Source of the DNA: Sulfuricella sp.
GTDB lineage: Bacteria; Pseudomonadota; Gammaproteobacteria; Burkholderiales; Sulfuricellaceae
Direction of reading: 5' to 3'
Length of the DNA: 6,763 nt
Assembly: GCA_019911785.1 (NCBI GenBank)
Contig: JAIOJM010000375.1
Location: forward strand, 1 to 6,763
Under the pieces are notes generated by a model. The model saw only the letters and a program-made list of their open reading frames with translations, did not search any database and had not been told where the DNA came from. Made by a program: the position numbers and the translations under genes. This document shows, piece after piece, positions 1 to 6,466 of the stretch. Each line of letters opens with the position of its first letter. Position 1 is the stretch's first letter.

Positions 1-400
1 CGTGCGCTGCATGCATTGCATCAACGTCATGACCGGCGCTCTGGCTCCGGGCAAGGACAAGGGCGTGACCATCCTGATCGGCGGCAAGAGCGTGCTGAAG
101 ATCGGCGCCACCATGGGGACCGTGATCGTGCCGTTCATGAAACTGGAGTCCGACGAGGACTTCGACAAGCTGGTCGAGCTCGGCCAGAACACCATCGACT
201 TCTTCGCCGAAAACGCGCTGGAGCACGAGCGTACCGGCGAGATGATCGACCGCATCGGCCTGGTCAACTTCCTCGAAGGCATCGGCGTGGATGTCGACGC
301 AAACATGATACTTGAGCCGCGCTCCAATCCTTATGTCCGCATGGACGGCTGGGACGAAGAGGTCGAGAAGGCCAACCAGCGCAAGGCAAGCGCAGCCTGA
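1..400 (+). CDS. dsrA: Dissimilatory sulfite reductase alpha subunit, oxidative (reverse) type, C-terminal part
   Basis: This is the final 132 codons of a gene whose start lies left of the window; the frame begins at base 2 and stops at TGA 398-400. The visible protein opens with VRCMHCINVM, which matches the last cysteines of the CxxCxxC ferredoxin-type [4Fe-4S] motif of DsrA. The preceding base (c) is compatible with the missing first Cys. It then continues through GVTILIGGKSVLKIG, ENALEHERTGEMIDRIG and PRSNPYVRMDGWDEE, which I recognise as the DsrA C-terminus of sulfur oxidisers rather than DsrB (whose tail has a FFEKTG...IDDFR pattern). Family members are about 410-440 residues, so roughly the last third is present. 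The siroheme-ligating cysteines fall outside the window. DsrAB is a cytoplasmic siroheme enzyme that in sulfur oxidisers works in the oxidative direction, forming sulfite from reduced sulfur delivered through DsrC. Oddly, no dsrB follows; a terminator does. Confidence 0.88.
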   Translation, partial: VRCMHCINVMTGALAPGKDKGVTILIGGKSVLKIGATMGTVIVPFMKLESDEDFDKLVELGQNTIDFFAENALEHERTGEMIDRIGLVNFLEGIGVDVDANMILEPRSNPYVRMDGWDEEVEKANQRKASAA

Positions 401-430
401 CGCATCAAGGCTGGGAGTAAACCAGCTTGT

Positions 431-468
431 AACCCGCATGCCGGAAGGCATGCGGGTTTTTCTCTTTT
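431..468 (+). terminator. Rho-independent terminator of dsrA
   Basis: A perfect stem of ten G/C-rich pairs, CCCGCATGCC with GGCATGCGGG, extended by A-T pairs at its base (431-442 with 447-458), closes a GGAA tetraloop and is followed by TTTTTCTCTTTT (457-468). It lies 30 bases after the dsrA stop. The T tract runs into the stop codon (TAA, 469-467) of the convergent kinase gene. On the minus strand the same hairpin is followed only by TTACAAG, so it should terminate rightward transcription much better than leftward. Confidence 0.92.
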
Positions 469-2891
469 AGACTTGCGGAATGGTTCCGCTCGATTCCAGC
501 TCCAGCAGGCTTTCCGCCTCCCGCTGGAGGAGAACGAGCTTGTCGGCGATGTCCGGGGCGCGATTACGACACGCCACTTCCAGGCGCATGGCGGCAATTT
601 CAAGTGCGGAAATGCCGCAGTAGAGCGCGCCGCCACGCAGCCTGTGAGCCAGCGCCTCGACTTTTTCAAGATCGAAAGCCGAAAGGGCTGCCTGCAAGGC
701 ATCCAGGCAGGGCGGCAATTCAGCAAGCTGCATTCTCAGTGAAGCCAGCCAGCTCTGTCGACACCCCCCCGCCCGCTCCATGCCCAGCCCGGCGTCGATG
801 ATCGGCAGATCGGAGTGAGGCGAAGCGGGGAAATCCTCCTCCACACTCCACCCCTCTTTCTTTCCGGCACTCTGGGCGCAAACAGGCGCGAGCGGAACCC
901 ATTTTTCGATGGTCTTGCGCAGCGCCTCCTCGGTCAGGGGTTTTTCCAGGTAGTCATCCATCCCGGCGGCCAGATAGCGCTCCCTGTCACCGCTCAGGGC
1001 ATTGGCGGTCAGCGCAACGACGGGAATCGCCTTGCCCCCCTCCTGCAACATCCGGATGCGCCTCGTCGCCTCGATGCCATCCATCGCCGGCATATGCACA
1101 TCCATCAGGATCAGGTCGTAGTGCTGCCTGCCGCAAGCCTCCAGGGCAGCGATGCCATCCGCCGCCTCGTCCACGGCAATACCCCACTGATGCAACAAGA
1201 TCGTGTTCAGTTTGCGGTTGATTTCGTTATCGTCCACCACCAGGATATGTAGCTGGACGGGTGGAGTGTTTCCCTCCCCCGGCAAGGGGGAGGGAGTGGA
1301 GATGCCCAGGCTCTCAACAGGCCGTGGAGGGAGTAAAGCCGTGCCCCCACCCGCTTCCTTGAGGCACAGCGAAATCGTGAATCGGGATCCCTTGCCCGGC
1401 GCGCTCTCAACCGCGATGGTGCCATTCATCATTTCAACCAGACGCTGGGAAATTGCCAGCCCCAGCCCCGTTCCTCCGTAGCGGCGGGTAATCGAGGCAT
1501 CCCCCTGGCTGAATGGCTGGAACAGCTGCCCCAGCTGTTCGTCGGTCATGCCGATTCCCGTGTCAGCCACGCAGATTTCGGCGTGCGTGAAGCCGTCGCC
1601 TCCATCCAGATATTTCACTGTGACGGTCACTGCACCGGAGTGGGTAAATTTGATGGCATTGCCGAGGAGGTTGGCCAGGATCTGACGGATCCGGGACGGA
1701 TCGCCCATCAGGTTGGCAGGCAAGTCCCGGTCGATCTCCAGGATCAGGCGCAATCCCTTGCTCTGGGCACTGGGCGTATAGAAGAGGATGCACTGCTCGA
1801 TCAAATTACCCAGATCGAACGCCAGGCATTCAATCGACAGCTTGCCCGCCTCGATCTTGGACAAGTCCAGGATGTCGTTGATAATCGCCAGCAAGGTCTG
1901 GGAGGAGGTTTCGCAAATTCTGAGATAATCCTGCTGGACATTGTCGATGCGGGTTTTGCCCATCAAACCGAGAAATCCGATCAGGCCATTCAACGGCGTG
2001 CGGATTTCATGGCTGACGTGGGCAAGAAACTGGCTTTTTGCCTGATTGGCCAATTCCGCACTGGCTTTGGCTTGTTCGGCCTCTTCCTTGAGCCTTGCCA
2101 GATCTCTCGTCCGCTCCTCGATGCGCTCCTGCATGTGGCTGTAGGCCGATTGCAGCTCTCCCGCCATGTCGTTGAAGCCTTGTTCCAGTTCCGCCAGCTC
2201 GCCGCCGGAGTCCACCGCGACGCGAGTATCGAGCTTGCCGTGGGTCATGCGCACGACGGCGTCGAGCAGGCGCGACAGCGGATGGGTGACGTCGCGGCTC
2301 ATGCGCAGCGCCAGCAACAAAGCCCCGAAAAATCCGAAAAACGATGGTTATGCTGATCAGAATGAAATGGGTTTTGCGCTGCTGGGTGGCGGCCGTGGAG
2401 AGCTCCACGTAAACCCGCCCGAGCACTTTCCTTTTCTTGGCGTCAGAAGGTTCCGCGCGATCATACAGGCCATATTCGTTAATATCGTTTTCATTCTGGT
2501 AAATCGGCGCTGCAAAAACCAGGGAATTCTTTCCGGTCGAGTCGACCTGGCCGACGTCGGCCGGCCCGGCTGCTTTAAAGTCGAACTGGCTGGGCCGGCC
2601 ACTCACAGCGAGGAGCTTGCCGCGGTCATCGGTAATGATGATTGCGTTGACGCCTTCTTCCTTCATCACCGCCTGAGCGAGCGCCTGAAGAATTTCGCGG
2701 TTGCCGGAAAACGCACCGTATTCGCTGGCCGGCGCAAGCTGACGGGCGATCAGCATGCCCCGCGACCTCAGGGCGCCGTCCATTTCGGTAATGCCGCCAA
2801 TCATGATCAGAATACTCAGCAGAGTGGATATGACGACCACCGGGAACATCGCCAGGAACAGGATCCTGTATTTGATGCTCCAGTTTTTCAT
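467..2891 (-). CDS. BarA-like hybrid sensor histidine kinase (HAMP, HisKA, HATPase, REC, Hpt), frame interrupted once
   Basis: Reading starts at ATG 2891-2889 and stays in the first frame to about 2342. The rest lies in another frame to TAA 469-467. Removing one T from the T5 run at 2337-2341 restores a continuous 807-residue protein with VFGFFGALLLAL in place of VFRIFRGF. Restored numbering: TM1 about 8-31; periplasmic sensor about 35-172, with BarA-like spacing (SEYGAFSGNRE, then NAIIITDDRGKLLAVSG); TM2 about 175-195; HAMP about 196-250; coiled coil to 290; HisKA with phospho-acceptor H294 in HVSHEIRTPLNG; HATPase with N-box N411, D443 in DTGIGM and the GGTGLGLAIS G2 box; a low-complexity linker 513-545; REC with D553/D554, phospho-acceptor D597 in LILMDVHMP, T628 and K650; Hpt with H749 in AHRLRGGALYCG. 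It should be an inner-membrane phosphorelay kinase. GAGGG lies six bases before the ATG, which overlaps the upstream binding-protein stop as ATGA. Ligand and partner regulator are unknown. It is either one gene with an indel or read error, or a broken kinase. Confidence 0.85.
1271..1295. repeat. C/G-rich palindrome embedded in the kinase coding sequence
   Basis: TCCCTCCCCC (1271-1280) pairs perfectly with GGGGGAGGGA (1286-1295) around a GGCAA loop. It lies within the linker joining the HATPase and REC domains, translated on the minus strand as TPSPLPGEGNTPP. This CCCTCCCC...GGGGAGGG form is typical of small dispersed palindromic elements in proteobacterial genomes. It keeps the reading frame and falls between domains, so it probably has no effect on folding. 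That it is a mobile repeat is an inference. Confidence 0.55.
2328..2341 (-). other. Frameshift site inside the kinase second membrane helix
   Basis: On the minus strand two T5 runs are separated by CGGA. The upstream frame reads ATC GTT TTT CGG ATT TTT (IVFRIF) and then becomes arginine-rich and unlike any kinase. Dropping one T at 2337-2341 gives ATC GTT TTC GGA TTT TTC GGG (IVFGFFG), a smooth hydrophobic helix that leads straight into the HAMP sequence. Correcting the second run (2328-2332) instead would leave an arginine in the membrane segment, so the first run is the better candidate. Confidence 0.8.
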
Positions 2892-3835
2892 GGTTCGCCC
2901 TCTGAAGTGCGCTTCAGTTTGTTGTTCAGGCTGGCTTCATCGTCGAGGCTGATACCGAGCGAGCGGGCAACCTGAGCATTGACGCCGACCGAGAAATAGC
3001 GGGGTGACTGGGGCGGCGGCAAGCGCCGCTCTGCCGCCAGGCGCTGGATCATTTCCGCCGCCTGCTGGCCGATTTGCTCCGGCGCGCTGAACACCGCCGC
3101 AATCGCGCCCGCCTTGACATAGGAAGGTGAAAATCCCAGCAGCGGCACTTGATGGCGGTAGGTGGTAAGAAGAATGCTCTGGATGGTATTGCGGTTGTAG
3201 ATCAGCGGATCGGGAACCGCCAGCAGCACATCGCTTTCACCCAGCAGCCGCTTCAATGCCGGCAACAGGTCGGCTTCGCCATCCACCGTCTCGATGATCG
3301 CAACCAAGCCGGCAGCCTTGGCCGCCGCGCTCAGTGCCGTGGCAAGCTCGGTGGAATTGGGGGCCAGCAGGATACCGACTTTCGTCCGCCCGGGAAGAGC
3401 ATGGCGAATCAGGGCAAACTGGCGTGCCCACGGCTGGTCCAGGGTGATCGCGGAGAAATTACGCGGATCGCCCAGGCGCCCGCTCTGCCGGGCAGTTTTC
3501 TCGAACGCCGCACGCGGAACCAGCACGCTGAGCACGGGCTGAGGCAAGTTTTTTTGCGCCAGCGCTTCCATCGCACCGGTACCGACCGCCACCAGCAACT
3601 GCCCGGGGTCGGCACGGAGAGATTCCGCTTCCTTCAAAGCGATCACTTTGACCGGCAGCCGGGCTGTACCGTTACCCCAGGAAAGGGCCGCGCGCAGTTT
3701 GTCCGCCACCTGGACGTAGGCGCCGCCTTCCTCGCTGAGCACCACGGTCACCCCGTCCAGCGCTGCCGCCGCGCGCGGCAGACAGAACATGGCCAGGGTG
3801 AGGCATAGAGCGGAGAGGAAGCGCCAGTAGTGCAT
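2888..3835 (-). CDS. Periplasmic ABC_sub_bind (PF04392-like) substrate-binding protein
   Basis: A 315-residue protein starting at ATG 3835-3833. A typical signal peptide covers the first 24-25 residues (HYWR basic start, hydrophobic LSALCLTLAMFCL, then AAAA before LDG), so the mature protein is predicted to be periplasmic; no lipobox cysteine precedes the mature start. Two lobes of the type 1 periplasmic-binding fold can be traced: VTVVLSEEGGAY at the first beta strand, TKVGILLAPNS opening the second lobe, then DVLLAVPDPLIYNRNTIQSI, HQVPLLGFSPSYVKAGAIAAV and a C-terminal NAQVARSLGISL. These are family hallmarks of ABC_sub_bind proteins. No permease or ATPase is nearby. Its TGA stop overlaps the kinase ATG by four bases, so a sensory role delivering ligand to the kinase seems more likely than transport. 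A weak GAGAA ribosome site precedes the start. The substrate is unknown. Confidence 0.85.
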   Translation of the reverse strand: MHYWRFLSALCLTLAMFCLPRAAAALDGVTVVLSEEGGAYVQVADKLRAALSWGNGTARLPVKVIALKEAESLRADPGQLLVAVGTGAMEALAQKNLPQPVLSVLVPRAAFEKTARQSGRLGDPRNFSAITLDQPWARQFALIRHALPGRTKVGILLAPNSTELATALSAAAKAAGLVAIIETVDGEADLLPALKRLLGESDVLLAVPDPLIYNRNTIQSILLTTYRHQVPLLGFSPSYVKAGAIAAVFSAPEQIGQQAAEMIQRLAAERRLPPPQSPRYFSVGVNAQVARSLGISLDDEASLNNKLKRTSEGEP

Positions 3836-3842
3836 CAGGTTC

Positions 3843-3869
3843 TCAGAGGTCCGGCTTCAGATTGAGCCA
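3843..3869 (-). pseudogene. Ghost 3' end of a second TonB-dependent receptor gene
   Basis: On the minus strand 3869-3843 reads WLNLKPDL-stop. The last nine codons of the intact receptor gene (4006-3980) read WLNLKLDL-stop. The two 27-base stretches differ at two positions only: one synonymous third base (CTC/CTT) and one CCG/CTG change. Further upstream in the ghost frame no receptor-like residues can be seen, and the frame closes at 3956-3954. The ghost stop lies seven bases before the binding-protein ATG, so the ghost also supplies that gene's leader. Confidence 0.7.
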
Positions 3870-3938
3870 ACAGGCTGGATATTGGATTAATGTGAAATTT
3901 GAGCATGCCCATAACTTATCAGAAAGCCTGCCCAATTC

Positions 3939-3959
3939 GTATAGGGGATTCCCTCATAC
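3939..3959. promoter_or_regulatory. Dyad operator-like site between receptor and binding-protein genes
   Basis: The stretch has the form GTAT-N2-GGGATTCCC-N2-ATAC, symmetric over 21 bases except for the two N2 pairs and the central base. It lies about 104 bases upstream of the binding-protein ATG. No T tract follows on either strand, so a protein-binding site is more likely than a terminator. The regulator is not identified, and I found no convincing -35/-10 pair next to it. Confidence 0.4.
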
Positions 3960-3979
3960 TATGAAGCTATCCATCACAA

Positions 3980-6130
3980 TCAGAGGTCCAGCTTCAGATT
4001 AAGCCAGGCAGTGCGGCCCGGCGGCTGATTGTCGTGGCGGTATTCGAAGTAACGGGCATCGGCCAGGTTCTGTACTATCAGGGCCAGTTCGCCACTTCCA
4101 GTTCCAGCCTTGAACCGGTAGGCGACGCGACCATCCCAGCGGCGGTAGCTATCGACGAAATATTGTTGATTGGTGCTTGGGCCGGAATCCGCTCCCAGCA
4201 TATGCACCTTGCCCACCTGGTAACCCACCAGGCTTCCGCTCCATTTGTCATTGAAGCGATGCGTCAGCATCAGGCTTTGGCTGTTGGTGGGCGCCGAATC
4301 GGTATAAGGCTGGCCATCCTCGTCGGGGCTGTCGACACGAATATGGGAGAGGCCATAAATCAGCCGGGTGCGTTGGCCCAGTTGCCACTGCAACTGCGTT
4401 TCGAAGCCTTTCACCACGGCACTGCCGGTATTATGGCTTGCGAGCGACTTGGACCCATAACAGGCAATGCCCGGTGCGGTCAGTCCTGCCGGAACAAAAG
4501 GCGGCACCACGTAACCGCCAATAGTCGGCAAAGTACCCGTGGGATTGCAGGGATTATAATCCAAAGGGGAAATCAGATCGGTGAGTTCGTCATGAAACAA
4601 GCGGAAATCCACATCCAGTGAGGCATGATGTCCGATATACCCAAGCTCGGTCGAGGTGATGCGCTCCGGACGCAAACCACCAACGGCGTAACGCATGATG
4701 TAATCCGCCTGTGAAGGCAACGGGGCGGGCGCTCCGGTTGGGATGCGGTAACGGTTGTCCACCGCCTCTTCATACAGGGTCGGGGTCCGGGTCGCCTTGG
4801 AGTGGCTGGCACGCAACGTATGGTCAGCTGCGAAATGCCAGTTCACCGCCATGCGGGGGGTGACATCGGTACCGGTAAAATCGTTGTTCTCGGCCATCGC
4901 GCCCACATTCACCACCACTTCGGGCTTGACGCGCCACTCCAGGTTGCCGAACAGCCGTGCCAGATGGAAATCGAAGCGATCCTGCCTGTTCAGATACAAT
5001 GGCCAATAAGTTTGATCGAGGCGCACGCTGCCGCCCCACACCAGGCGGGTGTGGTCGCTCGGCGAGAAAGTGTGCTGCGCCTCCAGGTCGTAACGCTGGG
5101 CAACCACATCGGCATTGATGCTCAGCCCCTGGTACTTTGGATCAGTCGGATAGAGGGTATCAACGCTGCTTTCATATCCGTGATAAAACTGCACCGACAA
5201 TTCGTTGCCCACATCCAGGCTGCGGCGCCAGCGCAATTGTTCGAAATGGTTGTCGACGCTCTTGTTGCGCGGGTAAAAACTGTCACCCAGCAAACCTTCC
5301 TGACGGACACCCCCGTTATAGCCGAACTGGAACTCAAATTGGTCAACGCTGCTGAGATGGTAATCAGCACGGAAATTGAGCATCCCTATCCTTTTATCAT
5401 CGTACTTGTTGAACTCCCAGCGACTCGAATTTTCCAGAGGGTTGTCGATCCTGGCATTCTCCCCCTTGTCATTACGCTGGCTGGCCGTCAAGCGGTAAGT
5501 CAGGTCGCCGCTGCGACCGCCGTACCGCGCCACCACCTCATCCCGGTTGCGCCCGGAGGAAACCGACACAAACTTTCCTTGCTGCTCCGCCGGATGACGA
5601 GTAATGATATTGATGACACCGAGGAAGGAATTGGCGCCGTAACTGGCGGAATTCGGGCCGCGGATCACCTCGATGCGCTCGATGTCATCCAGTGCCAGCG
5701 GAATATCGTCCCACAGCACCCCGCCGAACAACGGCGAATAGACCGAACGCCCGTCCACCATAACCTGCATGCGATGGGCATAGGCGTCGCTCAGGCCATG
5801 GTAGCTAACCATGGAGTTGGTGGTATATACATTACTGGCGTGGTAAGCGACATACATGCCCGGCACCAGCCGGAACACTTCCGCCAGATCCCAGGCGCCG
5901 GATTCCTTGATCATCTGCCGGTCGATTATGGTCACTGCCGCGGGCGCTTCGTCCACCCGCTGGGAAAGGCGCGAGACGCTGAGCACGACAGGCATCTCGT
6001 CCAGATAGGCGCTTTCCGAAAATGCGCTGTTTTCACCTGCCGACACCATGCCGGCAGAGAGCAACAGGACGCTGCCCAACAAGCCGTGCCCGGAACAAAA
6101 ACGATAATAAATAAAAAGGGGTTTGCGCAC
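3980..6130 (-). CDS. TonB-dependent outer-membrane receptor
   Basis: I choose GTG 6130-6128 as the start because GGGAGG (6141-6136) precedes it by five bases. This gives 716 residues. A GTG at 6148 is in frame but would place the ribosome site inside the gene and lengthen the signal peptide oddly. The signal peptide is residues 1-31 (MRKPLFIYYRF..., hydrophobic LLGSVLLLSAGM, VSA). EMPVVLSVS near 45-53 fits a TonB box. The plug domain is about 58-179 and ends with the classic IERIEVIRGP...SYGANSFLGVINIITR. The remainder is a beta-barrel with alternating aromatic strands, SHSKATRTPTLYEEAV, VVKGFETQLQW and a terminal TAWLNLKLDL. It imports a scarce ligand across the outer membrane using TonB energy. 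The substrate cannot be read from sequence; iron chelates and cobalamin are the common ones, but neither is shown. It stands upstream of the binding protein and kinase, separated by 144 bases. A proline-rich loop with two cysteines (528 and 557) is unusual. Confidence 0.9.
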   Translation of the reverse strand: MRKPLFIYYRFCSGHGLLGSVLLLSAGMVSAGENSAFSESAYLDEMPVVLSVSRLSQRVDEAPAAVTIIDRQMIKESGAWDLAEVFRLVPGMYVAYHASNVYTTNSMVSYHGLSDAYAHRMQVMVDGRSVYSPLFGGVLWDDIPLALDDIERIEVIRGPNSASYGANSFLGVINIITRHPAEQQGKFVSVSSGRNRDEVVARYGGRSGDLTYRLTASQRNDKGENARIDNPLENSSRWEFNKYDDKRIGMLNFRADYHLSSVDQFEFQFGYNGGVRQEGLLGDSFYPRNKSVDNHFEQLRWRRSLDVGNELSVQFYHGYESSVDTLYPTDPKYQGLSINADVVAQRYDLEAQHTFSPSDHTRLVWGGSVRLDQTYWPLYLNRQDRFDFHLARLFGNLEWRVKPEVVVNVGAMAENNDFTGTDVTPRMAVNWHFAADHTLRASHSKATRTPTLYEEAVDNRYRIPTGAPAPLPSQADYIMRYAVGGLRPERITSTELGYIGHHASLDVDFRLFHDELTDLISPLDYNPCNPTGTLPTIGGYVVPPFVPAGLTAPGIACYGSKSLASHNTGSAVVKGFETQLQWQLGQRTRLIYGLSHIRVDSPDEDGQPYTDSAPTNSQSLMLTHRFNDKWSGSLVGYQVGKVHMLGADSGPSTNQQYFVDSYRRWDGRVAYRFKAGTGSGELALIVQNLADARYFEYRHDNQPPGRTAWLNLKLDL

Positions 6131-6135
6131 GTCAG

Positions 6136-6141
6136 CCTCCC
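6136..6141 (-). promoter_or_regulatory. Ribosome binding site deciding the receptor start
   Basis: GGGAGG on the minus strand lies five bases before GTG 6130-6128. It is the best Shine-Dalgarno match near this gene and favours the GTG start there over the in-frame GTG at 6148, which has no comparable site. Confidence 0.75.
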
Positions 6142-6161
6142 AAGCCACAGTTTTTATTTCT

Positions 6162-6189
6162 GGTCTAAATTTTTATTGTCGGATAGACC
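6162..6189. promoter_or_regulatory. Operator-like inverted repeat upstream of the receptor
   Basis: GGTCTA (6162-6167) and TAGACC (6184-6189) are perfect inverted half-sites with a 16-base AT-rich spacer, so their centres are 22 bases apart, about two helical turns. The site starts 32 bases upstream of the receptor start codon, where a promoter or 5' leader is expected. This is consistent with a dimeric regulator, or with a weak hairpin in the leader. No regulator is identified. Confidence 0.35.
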
Positions 6190-6244
6190 CGCTAATTTAT
6201 TGGAAGTACTGACAAATTACCAGAAAACCCTCGCATTTCTATCC

Positions 6245-6342
6245 CCATCCCGGCCTTCCCCCTGTCTCGCCGTGGTCGCTGCGAAGCAGCGGGAACCCGG
6301 CGGTGACACTCGCACGAGTGCAAGAGGGAAGGAGAAAGATGG
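6245..6342. repeat. REP-like nested palindromic element
   Basis: The outer arms pair as CCATC (6245-6249) with GATGG (6338-6342), then CCTTCCC (6254-6260) with GGGAAGG (6326-6332). Inside, CGCCG (6268-6272) pairs with CGGCG (6298-6302) and encloses the hairpin CGCTGC-GAA-GCAGCG (6277-6291). A second short hairpin, CACTCG-CA-CGAGTG, lies at 6307-6320. The nested layout within a gap between divergent genes resembles a repetitive extragenic palindrome or miniature element. Copy number cannot be judged from one window. Confidence 0.5.
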
Positions 6343-6466
6343 CTGTACTTGAGTAGGTACCATTTTACTAGGTTATGCTTGCCCGGTCGCGCGCTTCCCG
6401 CCGCAACGCTGGCGTGGTTGTATACTTAAGACTGTTCGTGCGCCCCCAATCTATCGCGGAGAAATC

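Larger units (their letters stand above)
6149..6466. other. Divergent intergenic region
   Basis: This gap of 318 bases separates the leftward receptor gene from the rightward DUF4870-like gene. The receptor-proximal third (6149-6240) is AT-rich and holds the GGTCTA/TAGACC dyad. The middle holds a nested palindromic element (6245-6342). The right part (6343-6466) should hold the promoter of the rightward gene; TATACT at 6421-6426 resembles a -10 box but has no good -35 partner. I see no convincing small ORF or structured RNA here. Confidence 0.6.

Noticed and set aside
431..468. Terminator hairpin serving the kinase gene as well (bidirectional)
   Set aside because: On the minus strand the stem is followed by TTACAAG rather than a T tract, so leftward termination is not well supported.
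2007..2341. C-terminal part of the 294-codon open frame that starts at the kinase ATG
   Set aside because: After the frameshift point it turns arginine-rich (AAHEPRRHPSAVAPARRRR) and overlaps the true HAMP and HisKA frame. It is out-of-frame readthrough, not a separate protein end.
1583..2356. Plus-strand open frame of 257 codons opposite the kinase
   Set aside because: It is antisense to conserved HisKA and HATPase coding sequence, has no ribosome site or family resemblance, and is explained by third-position GC bias.
3870..3953. Extension of the ghost receptor frame upstream of WLNLKPDL
   Set aside because: The frame is open for 28 more codons, but the residues do not resemble the receptor's QPPGRTA segment or any barrel strand, so only the 27-base match is kept as a remnant.
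6131..6148. Earlier in-frame GTG at 6148 as the receptor start
   Set aside because: The strong GGGAGG lies downstream of it and is correctly spaced for GTG 6130. The six extra residues (MAWEAD) are acidic, which is poor for the start of a signal peptide.
4802..6352. Long plus-strand open frame of 516 codons opposite the receptor gene
   Set aside because: Its protein has no recognisable domain or signal sequence. It runs across the receptor start, the intergenic region and the palindromic element, and it is antisense to a clear TonB receptor. It is a GC-driven shadow.
6421..6426. TATACT as a -10 promoter box for the DUF4870-like gene
   Set aside because: At 16-18 bases upstream the sequence is GC-rich (CCGCCG) with no TTGACA-like hexamer, so the promoter is mentioned only as a possibility.
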